Shown: positions 1 to 13,221, numbered from the stretch's first letter. The stretch is DNA of 64,000 bases from Muscardinus avellanarius (GCA_963383645.1 OY726560.1:66085823-66149822), one strand, 5' to 3'. Made by a program: numbers and translations. Notes: a model not told the origin generated them from the letters alone.

Positions 1-532
1 GCTTCTGAGCGTGGCTTCAGGCTCCAGGATGGAATGCTGCTTCTCAAAACCCCATGTCTCAGGCTTCTAGTGGGGGTAAGAATGAACATGTAAACAGCCC
101 TGAAAGGTACTGACAATGGGAGTGTTCATTTTTCTTAATCATTTGCAACACTCTCAACAGAGACATATACTGTGAGATATTCAGTTAAGTAGACGTTAGA
201 TGTTGGAGAGCTCTACGACATACTGAAAAAATACCGCAGACCTGAAGATTCAGGGAAGAGGCATGTACATGGTCTTAAGTATAATACAAAGCTAGCTCAT
301 GGGTAGCTTGCAGCAGTTTCACACACCTCTCTCATGTCTTCTATTTTTCCTGAATATGCTCTGTCCCTCCTCTCCTTTCCTCCAAACTAAAAATTACCTG
401 CCATAGACTTGCTTGGGAACAAGTTACCACCACATCTCTTTACTATATTCCTTCTCTCTTTCTCCCCTGGATGTTATCTCCACCTTGCCTTCCTTTCCCT
501 TCTTCTATTATTCTATTTTTTCTCCCCCCCCC

Positions 533-708
533 TTGGTACTGGGGATTGAACCCAAGGGCATCCAACCTCTGAGCTACACCTTCTGTCTAATTTTATTATT
601 TTTACTTTTGAAACAGGGTCTCACTAAATAACCGAGGTTAGCTTCACGTCTGTGACCCTCCTATCTTGGCCTCCCGAGTGTTAGGGTTACAAGTGTGGTG
701 CGCCGTGT
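533..708 (-). mobile_element. B1-dID composite SINE (older type)
   Basis: Read on the - strand, the B1-like head (ttacaagtgtggtgcgcc reversed) is followed by an ID-like tail ending at ggtactggggattgaaccc. It is diverged, and a C/T-rich run precedes it on the + strand. Confidence 0.8.
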
Positions 709-1620
709 TGTTTTTTACCTTTATGTGACTACTGACTACTGATATTTAAGAGGATCATTTTTAACTATTTTTGTTGTATATGTGCAGTATTTCACTTGGA
801 TTATTGGTTGACAGAGTCATACATTTACTTGGAAACCAGACCTGCCTTTAATTTTGTGAGAAAACAGCTTCTTAGATTCAAGCAACTGCTTTTAAAATAT
901 TTGGAACATAGCTCATTTGTAAATCGGCACAGTATTATATCTACAAATTTATTACAGTAACTGCAGTATGAAGCACCTGGGCTAGAGAAGCTTTTAATGT
1001 TAATGTTAGACGTGACCTTATTGATTCTGTTGCCTAAGACCTCACTTCAGTAAAGACAAACGAAGAATCTATGAAGATTGAGTCTTCCTAAGGTGCAGAG
1101 CCTGCTGCTGTTGGTGGTGTCCCTTGATGGCACACTGGAGTGGCAGCCCCGGGAGAGAAGGGTCTGGTGTGACCTTTCCTACACTCCCTGGGTAGCTCAA
1201 CTTTCTCCTGAGAATGGGGATAGATGTTCTAGACCCTTTAGTGAGTCCCAGTATAGGATAAGTTAGAGACACATCTATTATGCTTTAAGTTATCAGGGTT
1301 CTTTTGCTTTAATTCTTTTCTGATCTTCTGATGTGATAATACTCACTGAGAATAAATACAATGTACACCGCTTCCCAGGCTTGCGAGGCTGGGTACCACT
1401 CCCCAGCTGTGCTCTCCTCACCCCCAACCCTCAACCAGAGATTATTTCTGAGCACCCCTTGGGTGCTACATTTCTTTAGAATACAATTTAGAGAAACTAG
1501 AGTAGTGGCTAGGGATTTGGAACTGGGCTTACTCACCAGAGTTTGAATTCTGGTTTACCATGTTCTCTGGACGGTCATCTGGCTCTTTGGCATATCAGTT
1601 CTCTATGAAATGAAAAGAAT

Positions 1621-1829
1621 ACAAGTTAAGCATCCCTTATCTAAAAAGCTTGTCTCCATAATTTCTCCCGAAAAATTCAGTTTTCAGATGTTTTAGAATG
1701 TCTGCATATACATAATGAGGTACCTTGGAGGTAAGACTCAAGTCTTAAGCACAAAATTCATTTATGTTTCACATGGCCTTATGCCCAAAGCCCAAAGGTA
1801 ACTTAATGCAATATTTCTAGGCATCTGTA

Positions 1830-1872
<43 letters not shown>

Positions 1873-2210
1873 ACGCGCGTGCGTGCACGTGGGTGCGGTA
1901 CTGAGGGTGAAACCCAGGGACTTTTCTACCTCCTGGCTATACTCCCAGTCCTATATTATTCTTTATTTGGAAACAGGGTCTCACTAAGTTGCTGAGAGCC
2001 TCACTAAGTAGCTAAGGCTGTTTCCGCACCTGTGCGATCCTCCTGTCTCAGCCTCCTAAGCGCTGGGATTACAAGCGTGCACCACCACGCCCAGCAGTGG
2101 GCATCTGTATTTTGACTGCAACCTATCACATGATGTCATATGTGGAATTTTCACTCTGGATGTCATGTTAATGCCCAAAATATTTTGGATTTTGGAGAAT
2201 TTAAAACCTG
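1621..2210. mobile_element. Tigger-like nonautonomous DNA transposon split by a SINE
   Basis: The left end reads gttaagcatcccttatct. The right part has tgtggaattttcactctgga and ttttggattttggagaattt, the pattern of short pogo/Tigger-derived elements. The composite SINE at 1833-2099 interrupts it and is flanked by a 13-bp duplication, ggcatctgtattt (1820-1832 and 2100-2112). The transposon is therefore older than the SINE. Confidence 0.6.
1833..2095 (-). mobile_element. B1-dID composite SINE with (CA)n tail
   Basis: The body is 1897-2095. The + strand (TG)n run at 1833-1871 is its tail, because the 13-bp target duplication lies outside the run. It sits inside the Tigger-like element. Confidence 0.88.
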
Positions 2211-2830
2211 AGAGTTATCACAGGATAGCTGTGAGAATAAAATGATGTGAGTAGCTAGCCCTCGGATATTCTCTTTCCTTATTCTTATACACAGTGGATA
2301 TTTATAAACACTTCCTGTGTGGCAGACACGTGCTCAGTGCTAGGATTAGAGGTAACAAGGGACAAGGTCTTTGGTCCTCAGAAAGTCTGTGAGTTCTTCC
2401 CTCTTGAAGGTCATTACTAATAGAAGTTCCCATGAATGAGTTTGGAGAGTGGGTAATGGCCTAACTCCAGGAAAGATGAACCTCTGTTAATTTAATTTGT
2501 GGAGTTTGACTGAGGAATTAATTCACCTAGGACCTTAATTAGTAATTGTGTGAAAGGGGAGTAATGGTTATGGGGTACAGGTAGCAAAGTCAAAGTAATT
2601 CTTTGTATTAATTCAATCAATGTCAATTGATCCTGTATTGCTTCTGAACCCTATAAGACTAGTCAGCACATTTATATGCCTTTAATACATTTTATACAAG
2701 TTTTTATTGGAGGACATTACATCTGAGAACAAGGTTTATCAAGGTTTTTTTTCTTTAAATCTTCTATCCGTTGATAAGGTAAAATTCACTGAATAATATA
2801 ATTTATTCAAGGCCTTGCTGAGGTTTATTA

Positions 2831-2831
2831 C

Positions 2832-2863
<32 letters not shown>

Positions 2864-2912
2864 TTATTATTTCTTCTCCTCCTCCTCCTCCTCCTCCTTC
2901 TTCTTCTTCTTC

Positions 2913-2948
<36 letters not shown>

Positions 2949-2959
2949 TTCTCTCTCTG
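2831..2959. repeat. Compound microsatellite (ATT)n(CTC)n(CTT)n(CT)n
   Basis: Four simple motifs follow one another without a SINE body beside them. Confidence 0.97.
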
Positions 2960-4001
2960 TATAAAATGATCATGATTGTGCTATCACATATTACTGTAAA
3001 TATTTAATGGCCCCCTTACTTTGGAGGTCCACATGAATCCCCAAAGCTTTTTGAGAACTTCACAGGCCTTCCCTCAGGCTGTGTCCTTCCTCATGGAAAC
3101 CTTTCCTAGTTGGGCCTTACAGTTTTCCTTAGAGGGCATCATTTCTCATCACAGCTAACTTGATAAAGCATAAGTGTCTCACTCACCAGCATCTAATAGT
3201 TCCATTTAAGGTAACTTGTTACTATCACTTCTTACCACCTTGCTGCTTGAGACTCAGAGGAGAAGCCTGTCTCTGCCACCCGGCAGCAGAGCTCCAGCCA
3301 GCTCTGCTCCACTAGGCATGTTCCCTTTCACACTTTAATAAGACCCTGACTCCTGTGCTGTGTGCCCAAGTTCTGAACTCTGTAGCTGTGGAGTTAGCTA
3401 TAACCAGCCTTAGAAATAAGGATCTCATGACCCTAGCTCTTTGTTCACCTTGGGACATGTCTCTGGCCTCACAGTCTGTGGCCCTCATTGTGCAGCCTTG
3501 TGAGGTGATTTGTGCAGAGGTAATTTTGTTGTTTTATATGCATCCCTGGGCTGTAGGTGCCTTCCCTGAAAACCCAAGGGCAAGCAGATCTATGCAAACC
3601 GCTCTCGCTGGCTTCATTTTACCTTTCCCACACAAATTTTTTCTTTTGGTTTAAAAAAAAAACTGGCTAATTATCATGTAGATAGTTGGTGGGTTATCTT
3701 AAACCCTTCTTGGAGTAAAGTGGATATAAATTATACATAAAATAAGATTTAGAATGTTTCATTCAGTAATAAGAGCCAAAGAAAAAATTCACCACAATTA
3801 CTCCATAATCAGGGAGCACTTAAGTTGCAAATTGCATTACAACCACAGTTTTTTAAAATGTCAACTTTTTGGTTTATATGAACACAAAATCATTTCAATG
3901 ACTTTTGTGTTAATCAGCTTTTCATCACTGTAAGAAAATACTTGAGATGATAAGCTTATAAAGACAAAAGCTTTTTTTTGACCCATGGTTTTGACAGCAG
4001 A

Positions 4002-4024
4002 GGGGGGGGAGGGAGGGAGGGAGG

Positions 4025-4081
<57 letters not shown>
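4002..4081. repeat. (GGGA)n(GA)n microsatellite
   Basis: G-run, GGGA units, then about 26 GA units. It gives long Ser/Leu-only open frames on the - strand that are not genes. Confidence 0.97.
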
Positions 4082-4082
<1 letters not shown>

Positions 4083-4200
4083 AAACATATCATGGCCAGA
4101 ATGAAGTAAAAGAGCAGAATCATTCACTTCATGGTCAGGAGCGAAAACAGAAGAGGAAGGGTCCTTGGTGATGTAGATCCCACCTCTTAAAGGTTCCACC

Positions 4201-4290
4201 AGGGCTCAGGCTATAGCTTGGTGGTAGAGCACTTGCCTGGCACATTTTACCCATGTGAGAGTCAGCATTCAATCTCTAGCACTAGGAAAC
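4201..4290 (+). mobile_element. ID SINE monomer
   Basis: The tRNA-Ala-like start (tatagcttggtggtagagca) and caatctctagcac match the ID family. Its A-box region is degenerate. It is inserted in the antisense LTR. Confidence 0.7.
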
Positions 4291-5236
4291 AAAACCAATC
4301 AAAAAGATCCCATAATCTTCCTGTACGGCAACTCTGGAAACTCAGCCTTTAAGAAATAGGCCTGCAGTGGACATTAAACATCCCACTTCATGTAATTGTA
4401 ACCTCACTAGAACACACATCTCTCCATCTTTTCTTTTTTCTGCTCAAAATTCCAAACTTCCCTAGTCTAATAGGCTTATTCGTTTTAGTTCACTTGCTTA
4501 TATAAAAAAGCATGTTGTTCTGGTAAAATATGTGTGAATGTATGTAAAATAGAATAATTTATTTTCTCTACTATGGATTTTTTGTGTCTATACTTATTTG
4601 ATTTTCTATTCCACATTACCTTTTAAATGTTCTCCCTTCAAGAATTGTAAGAACTACAGGATTTGTGTGGAGTCTCTTTCCCTCCAGTTTTTCTTTTAGT
4701 GTTTTCCCTAGAGTATCCATTTCAATAGACTCATTCATCTAATTACCTGCCCTGACTCAGCTTTGATATTGATAAAGGTTACTCTAAAAGCACATTTCTC
4801 TTGAGATTCATTCCTTAATTGTGCTATTAAATTGCATTACACTGTTCCCTAATTGAAGGAAAAGTAGAAAGAAAGGTTTCTTCTACTGACAAACATGAGA
4901 ATTGGATGATGCACTTCAACATTTCATTAGCTATTCATGGAGCTTCTCTTGCTTTTAACATTCTGTCATGTTCGGTGGGAATACAAAAAAAAAAAAAAAA
5001 TGAAGGTCATTCCCTGTTCTCAATCACTTTACTACCAATGAGGACAGCCTCATGTGCATCAAAACTAGTAAAAGTTGAATTTTTACAATGGAAAAGCAAT
5101 AATCATAAGAAATTCACGAACAATGATTGCTAGATGATAGAGTAAAAAAACAACAAAGGAGGGGAAGCTTATCCTCAAAATTAAAAGATATGAATAAGTG
5201 AAGGACAGAAGATAGGGAAAATAAATTATTTTTTTC

Positions 5237-5434
5237 AATACTGGGAGTGGAACCCAGGGGCATTCTACCTCTGAGCTGCACCCCCAGGCCGATTCTTCAT
5301 TCTTTATTTTCAAACGGGGTCTCACTGAGTTGCACAGAGCCTCACTAAGTGGATGAGGATGGTCACGAACCCAAATCCTCCTGTCTTAGCCTCCCAAATG
5401 CTGGGATTGCAAGCGTGCACCACCAAGCTCGGCT
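5237..5434 (-). mobile_element. B1-dID composite SINE (older type)
   Basis: ID-like end 'tactgggagtggaaccc', linker attctttattttcaaac, then B1-like part ending caccaccaagctcggct. Full length and diverged. Confidence 0.88.
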
Positions 5435-5599
5435 AAGAAATTTTATTAAGCTAAACAAATAGAGCATTTTAAATGGGGTCCTTATCAGGGCATTGTTTCC
5501 ACAAGAAGACACTGAAATTAGTTTTAAATTTAAGTAAGGGATGAAAGCATTTTTTAACTGGGAGATCACTTTATGATCATCTTTACAAATAAAATAACC

Positions 5600-5762
5600 A
5601 AGTCCAGAGAGATGACTTTGAGAAATTCAGTTAATGTAAGAAGAAGACAAATGTGTTTATGGAGAATCTTTTAGAGTACACCAATTACTTGCTATCTTTA
5701 AAATGGCATTATTCCCATTTTACTGTTGAGGAGACTGAGGTACTGATAACATCCAGATAATT
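5600..5762 (+). mobile_element. MIR-like ancient SINE fragment
   Basis: cattattcccattttactgt followed by gaggagactgaggta is the MIR core/3' word. The rest is diverged. Confidence 0.45.
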
Positions 5763-6199
5763 ATATAAATTACAATTTACCAAGCTCATTCTTTAATACA
5801 TGCAGACCCTGTAATCTTAATTTGCAGGTTATATTGTTCAATATTGTGAAATTTGAACGAATCCATTGTCTGTCCTGTAAGTTAGAGTATATACAGGTGG
5901 ACCATAATTTGTAATATCCATCCTTTAGCAGAAAGACATTTCCCAAACAGTAAAAGGAAAGGTCACATTCCTGGGGTTCGTGAAGGTTCCACAATCCATG
6001 CAGCCATACCTTGGACCTAAGAAGCAACTCTTCATTGGCCCCAAACCTTCAGGAGAAGGCATCATCCAAGGGTCTCTGGTGCCCACTGAGGGCTGCACAG
6101 CTCATCCCTTACTCCGCTAAGCAAGACTGGCTCAGAGAAGAGATGCCCTCTCTGAGGCAAGTCAAGGGTGGAGGGCATGTGAAGCAGAAGAAGGTGGAT

Positions 6200-6310
6200 G
6201 GCATGGAGGCTTCAGAGTCTAAGACCTGAGTCTATGTCCTGGCTGTGATCCATGCTAGCTGGGAACCCTTAATGTCTATCAACTTCAACCTTTTCCTCTG
6301 TTTCCTGGGG
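6200..6310 (+). mobile_element. MIR-like ancient SINE fragment
   Basis: The order gagtctaagacctgagtcta, tgctagctgggaaccc and tcctctgtttcctgggg follows MIR. Confidence 0.5.
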
Positions 6311-7057
6311 ACAGTAGCACATTCCCGAACAGATCTGGAGTCAAAATAATCTCAAAGCCTGGAGGAAGTCCTGTTCCACTCATCTAGTTCTTGAACTTAA
6401 CATGGCCTTACTTTTCTTTTTCTTCGAATGGGTAAAGTGTCTCTAATGCTGTGTTGTCTGAAGCAATTGAACCAAGAAGATAGAATAAGAAACTAAGTGT
6501 GTTTAAGGTCTCCTTTTGTCAGATCATCCCCAAATAGAATGTGGGCATGTTGATAATTTTTAGCCTCTGACACTTAGCTCAAAAAAAAAAAAAAAAGTGA
6601 CGTGATTAAATGGAGCCTTTTAAAAAGGATCAAGGATCAGGAGGACATGTGAACCAGGAATATTCCCCATGCCAGGCTGTGAAAACAATAAATGTCCATG
6701 AGCCTCTGATAGGATCCAGGCCCAGTTCTGAGGAGGAGCTTAACAGTGAACAGAGCATAGTCTCTGCCCTCGGGGGCTTCCATTCTACTGGAAGGCACAG
6801 GTGACACGGAAACACAAGTGCATTTGTGCTCAGATGTGCCTGGGAAGGTGAAGGGCTGGGTGAGTGGGGTGGAATTAGAGCAAATGAATTATTTTGGAAA
6901 AGTTGTCCACCAAGATGACACTTCAGAGACCTAAAGTGGGGAAAGAGAGAAACATCAGGATCTCCAGAGGAAGAATGTTTTGAGAAGGGGAAAGAGTGGA
7001 TTCCAAGATGAAGAAGAGACTGTGCTTCCTGGATTTTTTCTTTCTTTTTTTTTTTTT

Positions 7058-7227
7058 GTGGGTCTGGGAATGGAACCCTGCCCTATTTTTTATTCTTTAT
7101 TTTGAAACAGGGTCTCACTAAGTTGTGGAGGGCCTCACTAAGTAGCTGAGGCTGGCGGCACACCGCGATCCTCTGGTCTCAGCCTCCCAAATGCTGGGAT
7201 TACAAGCGTGCGCCACCGCGCCCAGCT
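7058..7227 (-). mobile_element. B1-dID composite SINE with deletion in the ID part
   Basis: The sequence jumps from tggaaccctg to ccctattttttattcttta. The ID-box segment (ggggcattctacctctgagc in other copies) is missing. The B1 part is complete. A T-run precedes it as the tail. Confidence 0.87.
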
Positions 7228-7600
7228 CTTTCTGGATTTTGAGTGCCTAGAAGGCCAGCATAGTGGAAGACAACTGAGAAAGGAGAGTGGGGAGCAGGTG
7301 TGAGGTAGAGAGGTCGGCACAGTGGGCTGTGTGGGCATGAGACAAAGGACTGACTCTGGAGGAGTTCCCATCTTCACAAGTTAGCAGAGATGGAAGCATA
7401 GGAGGACTTGGGGGAAATGAGCAGGAAAATGTGTCAGAGCTGTTTAGAATCCTCCACAACCCAAATGTTTTTGAGCAGTGTCTCTTGAGTCAGAATATTA
7501 GTACTAGGAAAGGAAAGGTGTTCAGTGTGAACCTCAGCAGTGCCAGGGGTTGAAGTCCATGGTCAGTAGAGGTGACAGTAATGACCATTAAAAAAGAAAG

Positions 7601-7692
7601 GCTGGGGATAGAGCTTAGTGGCAGAGCGTGCGCTTAGCATGCATCTGAGGCCCTGAGTTCAATCCCTGGCCCCCCCTCAAAAAAAAAAAAAA
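7601..7692 (+). mobile_element. ID SINE monomer with A-tail
   Basis: gctggggatagagcttagtg, gcgcttagcatgcatc and ttcaatccctggc, then an A-run. The A and B boxes of the tRNA-like promoter are recognisable. This is one of the best-preserved ID copies here. Confidence 0.85.
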
Positions 7693-8879
7693 GAAAAGAG
7701 ACATAAGAAGACTTCTTCTATCTGTTCTCAAGATTCTAGTCATGCAGGGCAGTATGGACAGAGGATTAGGTCCAGTACAAAGATGAGGCGACCTATTATA
7801 TAGCTGCTTCAAATTGATTTGTTTCCAAGACTGCTTTTATAAAACAATATTATATAATTACTTCTTTACCTTTGTAAAGAAGTATTACAACATTGTTTCC
7901 CTTTTATTAGGAAGAAAGAGAAAAATGAAAAAGGAAGGAAAGAAGGAGAAAGGAAAAAAGCGAACTGAATGAATATGTGCCTATAAACTCATCTTCTGTT
8001 GTGAGCATTGGTGTCTATGGTATTCTGTCACATGAGAATTCAAGCATGAAGTTTAGGACACCACTGCAATTTCTTTAAAGTTTTGCAAATAATAGAAATT
8101 TGATTTTTTTTTTTTTTTTTTTAGTTTTGAGGAACTTGAGCTTGTAGAGGTCAAATGCAGGTGGCCCTTCCCCCTAGCTGCTTTGTAGGAGAGGAGAGTT
8201 TTTTTTTAATTAAATGGTGTCCAGAGGATTCAAGGTAGACTCGGTCAGTAAGAATTTGTCAGATTAGGCTGCAAGAGGTTACATTAAGTCAGGGGAAATC
8301 TAAGCTTTCGGTGTGAAAGGCCTATAGACCCCTTTTTCATTTACCTTTTCATTTAAATTTTCTAATTTCCCTGAAGAATGCACACCGTGGCTTGATAACA
8401 TTAGGGCCCCTGAGTTTTTCTTCTCTCACAATGCAGCTTAGATGATTCCCCAGTGTCACTGGCATGCTTGCCTGCTCCTGTGATTTGTGACGGTGTCCTC
8501 CAGATTCAGTAGACTACAAAGAACCCAAGTAAACAAGTATGTCCACGGTCTCAAGCCTGGGACTGTGCCCAACTTACATCAGATTCATTAGGTGGGGGCC
8601 CACACCAGGCCATTATGTTATATGAGAACACAAAAATCACCAGCAAGACGCATGTCTAGTGACTGGATTGACCCAAGAGGATTCTGTAGTCTCTCTTGCA
8701 TTCTGTCTGCTGCTATAGTGGCAAAGTGGAGTGATTGCAACAGGGACTATGTGACCCAGAAAGCATAAGATAATTTACTCTCTGACATTTTGCAGGAAAA
8801 TTTTACTGATCCCTATTTAGAGTATAGAAACAAACAAGAACAAATTAAAATTTAATTGTGTGAGCAAGCTGATCTCCAC

Positions 8880-9262
8880 TCTGGATTGGATCTTGAATGT
8901 CCACTGAAGGCCCATGTGTGGAAGGCATGCTCTCCATCCCATGGTGTCATTGGGAGGTAGTGGAACATGTACAAGGTGGGACCTAGTGGGAAGAAGTTAG
9001 GTCACTGGGAGAACGTGCCCTTGAAGGGGATACTCTGGGCCCATCCTATCTCTCTTTGCTTCTAGGCCACCATGAGTTAAACAGCCTCCCACTGCCGTAG
9101 CTCTCACCACGCTGCAATGTGCCATCACAAATGCAAAGCAACAGGGTCAAGCGACCATGAACTGAAAATTCTGAAATGGTTTATCAAAATAAACCTATCC
9201 CCTTATTAAGTTTATTACCTTTGGTATTTTGTCACAGTGATACATAGCTGATTAACACAGTC
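8880..9262 (+). mobile_element. MaLR-type solo LTR, sense
   Basis: Family words in order are gaatgtccactgaaggccc, cattgggaggtagtgg, gggacctagtgggaag, aaaataaacctatcccc and ggtattttgtcacagtgata, ending gctgattaacaca. This is the standard end of MaLR LTRs. It carries an AATAAA at about 9189, so it could supply a polyadenylation signal in the sense direction. No internal retroviral sequence is present. Confidence 0.7.
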
Positions 9263-9771
9263 TCTATGCCCCACAGTATACCTGTAGCCCATAACTGGCT
9301 ATCCTATGTATTAATTTCATTGCCTTTGAAAGAAGTCCTGGGTAATTTCCATTATATATGACTGTCGTCTCTCCCATTCCTGGAGCAAGATGCCATTCTC
9401 CTTTTTTACCTTAAAGTAATCAAACTCAGCTTCACAGAATAGTCCTCTCCCCATAGAAAAACAAATTTAAAACATTGGAAATATGCCAAATGGATATATA
9501 TGATTCTTTTGGCCCATAGCATTAAGCTTGATGTCTCTGTCTCCCTAGAGGTAATGCCAGAGAGCCAGGATATCCTTTCTTTATTGAATTAGAGTCCAAA
9601 CCTTCTGCATCCTTTCTTTCAATTTTCTTAATTTGGGCTTGTTATGTCATCTTTTAAGATGACTTTGCATAGACTTAGGCTGATTTTGAGAGTCTCAAAG
9701 CTCAGTGATACCTTGGTATCATAGGCTGTTCGGCCTTTATTTCTTACTTGCTTGTATCATTGTCCCGTTTT

Positions 9772-9818
<47 letters not shown>

Positions 9819-10012
9819 TTCTTCCCTTTTTTTGTGTGTTACTGGGAATGGAACCCAGGGACATTGTACCTCTGAGCTACATCCCTAACCCTATGTTTTA
9901 GTCTTCTTTGCGAAGGGCCTCACTAAGTAGCTGAGGCTGTATGCAAACCGTGATCTTCTGGTCTTCACCTCCCAAATGCTGGGATTACAAGCATGCGCCA
10001 CCACGCCCAGCC
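9772..10012 (-). mobile_element. B1-dID composite SINE with (CAGA)n tail
   Basis: The body is 9840-10012 and the + strand (TCTG)n run 9772-9818 sits at its 3' end. Older type, complete B1 part. Confidence 0.85.
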
Positions 10013-10705
10013 TGTCCTGTGTGTTTTAAGGCTTGAGTCTCAAATGTGACAGTATATACCTTTGAGGAAAGTAACATGTTCACTTCTCTTTGTGAGTTCC
10101 ACATAGCTGCACACAACATAATTATCGATTACACATGTTCACTAAATTCAGACACTATCTCTAAGGATTTCACAAAAAATGCTCTGCACTTTATTCTGTA
10201 AGCTACAGTGTCTTCGAGACAGATTCAGGGTCTGGCCAGACACTGTAGCTTCTCTGGCCTGTCTCCAGTGTCATTTGTGCCTGTGGTGAGAGCTTCCTCT
10301 CCTCTAGGAGATCAGTTACTTTATTTTGTTTGAGGGGAGTCATCCTTCACCTCACTCAGACTTAGAAATGAGCAGGCCTTCTCCCCAAGCACAGCGAAGA
10401 GGGCCCGCAGGATCCCGGTATTCTACTTCCTGTACAACTAGCACTGGTGTATATAGTCCCAGGGGTGTAAGGTTAGATCAGAAATCTCCTGCAACTCAAG
10501 AATAAATGTGAATGCTTATCCCTAAATCTTCAAGGAGCCAACCAGGCCTTCATGCTGTGCAGCAAGACATCATAAAAATAAAAAGCCTCTGTGAAGGAAA
10601 GCATAATGTAAAGAAATATCAGACTGGGAAAAATAGCTTCAAATATTTTAAAAAGTTAGGATTATTTTGTATAAATCAATTTATTTATTTATTTTTATTA
10701 TTATG

Positions 10706-10743
<38 letters not shown>

Positions 10744-10879
10744 TATTGGGGTTCCTGGAAACTCCAGGCTACACTCCCAGACCTATTTTATACTTTTTTA
10801 TTTGGAAACAACCTGCCTGATCCTCCTGTCTCAGCCTCCCAAGCGCGGGGATTACAAGTGTGTGCCACCACGCCCGGCT
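10706..10879 (-). mobile_element. B1-dID composite SINE (younger type), internally deleted, (CA)n tail
   Basis: It has the younger-type ending ggggttcctggaa but lacks the agccagc/gctggct segment between cctg and the B1 part. The (TG)n at 10706-10742 adjoins its 3' end. Confidence 0.82.
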
Positions 10880-10910
10880 TATAAATCAATTTAAAATATT
10901 TAAAAATTGG

Positions 10911-11106
10911 CAGCTGGATTCAGTGAGGCACTCCTGTAATCCCAGCTACCAAGAGGATAAGGCTTCTAAAGATAGATCAGGAGGATGGCAAGTTCAAGGG
11001 CAGTTTGGGAAACTTAATTAGATCTTGTCTCAAAATAAATAATAAAATAGGCTGGGGATGTAGCTCAATGGTAGAGAACTCCTGGGTTCATACCCAGTCC
11101 CACTAG
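10911..11106 (+). mobile_element. B1-dID composite SINE (older type), diverged
   Basis: Degenerate B1 head with ctcctgtaatcccagctacc, linker caaaataaataataaaatag, then ID-like gctggggatgtagctcaatg. Confidence 0.8.
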
Positions 11107-12340
11107 TTAGCCAGCTAAATAAATAAATAAATATTAAAAAATGGCAAAAGATTTGGAAAGTTTATAGAAAATAATTTAAGCAAATATATATAAGCATCTC
11201 CAAAACACGCAAATTGAAAATCATTTTTTTATCTATCATTCTGTACCTGATTTCTTTGAAACAGGTTAGTCCATGTTCATAAGGTTAAGATAAACCTGAC
11301 CAGGTTTAAATTGATACACTTTTAAAAAACTACTTATCAGCATATAAAACTACAATATACATGTTGAAGGAGCCACAATAATACAGCCAGTTAAGGAATT
11401 TGGACTAGATCTGTTTGACCATCAACTCTGATGGTTGTTGAAGATTGGGGTTGCCCAGGGTGTATCATAGAGTTGGATGGAACTAAACTATTTAAGGTGG
11501 AGAGACCAGGAGAGAACTATTAGGAAGGTTTGGTAAGTGTATGTATACCCATAGATAAGAGAACTTTAAAGATAACTATCCTAAAGACTATGTTCTCAAT
11601 TTGATGAAGAAAAAAAGAGAGACTGAGAACTGAATAAAAGTGATAGTCGCTTCCCCAAGCCTTGGGTAAGAGAACTGGCTGGACTCTTCTTAGTTCTAGA
11701 TCTTTGTTTTTCTAATATTGACAGGTTTATAGAATTTTAATGATCTTGTGTAGATTTTAATATTTTATGATTAACTAGGTAAACATGAACTTTTCAGTGT
11801 GCTTCTAAAGTAAATATAGCTGTTTCCCATTTACAGATATTTTGAGGAGATGGCAGAAATAATTAGGTAACCTTTAAATGTTTATCCTAGTGAGAGCTAG
11901 AATTAAGAAATACTAATTTTTACATCATCAGTTTTACATTTACTTTGCATGCTTGACGTGTGCTGGGTTCTCAGAATATAGAAATGAATGCCACCAGGTT
12001 CTCCTTTCTCAGAGTAAAGGTGATGGACACTTGCTCAAAATAATTATGTCCAGTTTTTTATTATCCACTGCAAGCATAAACAGTTGCAAACATCACAAAG
12101 CCCTGTAATAGAGGTAAGAGTAATTACAAAAGAGAGAACAAGATTTAGATGGAAACTCCTCAAGAAGATACATGAGCTTCATCTCCAGATGTTAATAGCC
12201 ATTCCACAGATATATTGGGGAGAGTATGAGTTGAGAAAAGGCACTTGAAGAAGAAGGAGAATGTGCACAGATAAAACAGCATGGTGGTTTGTCTGACTGA
12301 AGTAGGCTTATTTCTAACAATGGTTGGAAATAAGGTTTCC

Positions 12341-12562
12341 ATCTGGGCATGGTGGTGCACGCTTGTGATCCCAGTACTTGAGAGGCTGAGACAGGAGGAT
12401 CGCAGATTCATTGCCAGCCTCAGCTACTCAGTGAAGCTCTCTGCAACTTAGCGAGGCCCTGTTTCAAAATAAAGAATGAAAAATAAGGCTGGGGGTGTAG
12501 CTCAGAGGTAGAATACCCCTGGGTTCAATTCCTAAATTCCCAGTACAGAGAGAGAGAGAGAG
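12341..12562 (+). mobile_element. B1-dID composite SINE with (GA)n tail
   Basis: Well-preserved head catggtggtgcacgcttg and ID part gctgggggtgtagctcagag. A short GA run follows. Confidence 0.9.
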
Positions 12563-13020
12563 GAAAGAAAAAAAGAAAGGATTTGAGTGATGCTGCAGGA
12601 CTTCTCTCATTTTAGGGTAGCTATACCCTAGACTACCTGTGCAACACAGCATTCTGAGTACTTTTCTACATATACTAGTTTCATTGTACTTTAACTTATC
12701 TATTCCCATTTTATAGGTGATGAAGCTCATTTATTCAAAGAGCAAATAACAGCACAGACATATTTCTAGTAAGTAGCAAGAACAAGAGTCAAAATGTGGC
12801 CGCTGAGCCCAAAGTGTAGGGTTGTAAAACCTGGACTATTCTTTATATTCTGTGATGGAGGTTTGGAACACCAGAGGATTTTATAACTCTCTCTGACAGA
12901 GCAGAAGATAGTGAGAAGGCTGAAGATAGCTATACTGGAAATTCCTCGTAAGAATTAAAGCAAGAGATGATCAGAGCTCAAACTAGACCCAACAAATTCA
13001 GCAGTAAAAACTTAGTCGAA

Positions 13021-13221
13021 GCTGAGCATGGTGGCACACACTTATAATACCAGCATTCAGGAGGATGAGACAGGTGGATCACGGGTTCATGGCCAGCCTC
13101 TGCTACTTAATGAGGTACTTCGCAACTTAATGAGACCTTGTTTTCAAAATAAATAATAAAAATAGGGGTGCAGTGTAGCTCTGAGGTAGAATGCCTCTGG
13201 GTTCCATCCCTAGTCCTACCA

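Larger units (their letters stand above)
3908..4385 (-). mobile_element. MaLR-type solo LTR, antisense, interrupted by an ID SINE
   Basis: It starts gttaatcagcttttcatcac and ends near a 'cctgcagtggacattaaaca' motif. This is the reverse complement of the layout seen at 8880-9262. A G/GA microsatellite (4002-4081) has expanded inside it and an ID element sits at 4201-4290. Only the LTR is present; no retroviral gene is visible. Family assignment (ERVL-MaLR, MST/MLT-like) is from memory. Confidence 0.6.

Noticed and set aside
3861..4199. A 112-codon - strand frame with a long Leu/Ser repeat.
   Set aside because: The repeat is the translation of the GA/GGGA microsatellite and the flanks are LTR sequence.
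4201..4290. tRNA-like sequences (also at 7601, 16890, 49863 and 60500).
   Set aside because: They are ID SINEs derived from tRNA-Ala. The anticodon stem does not pair and A-tails or repeats follow, so they are not tRNA genes.
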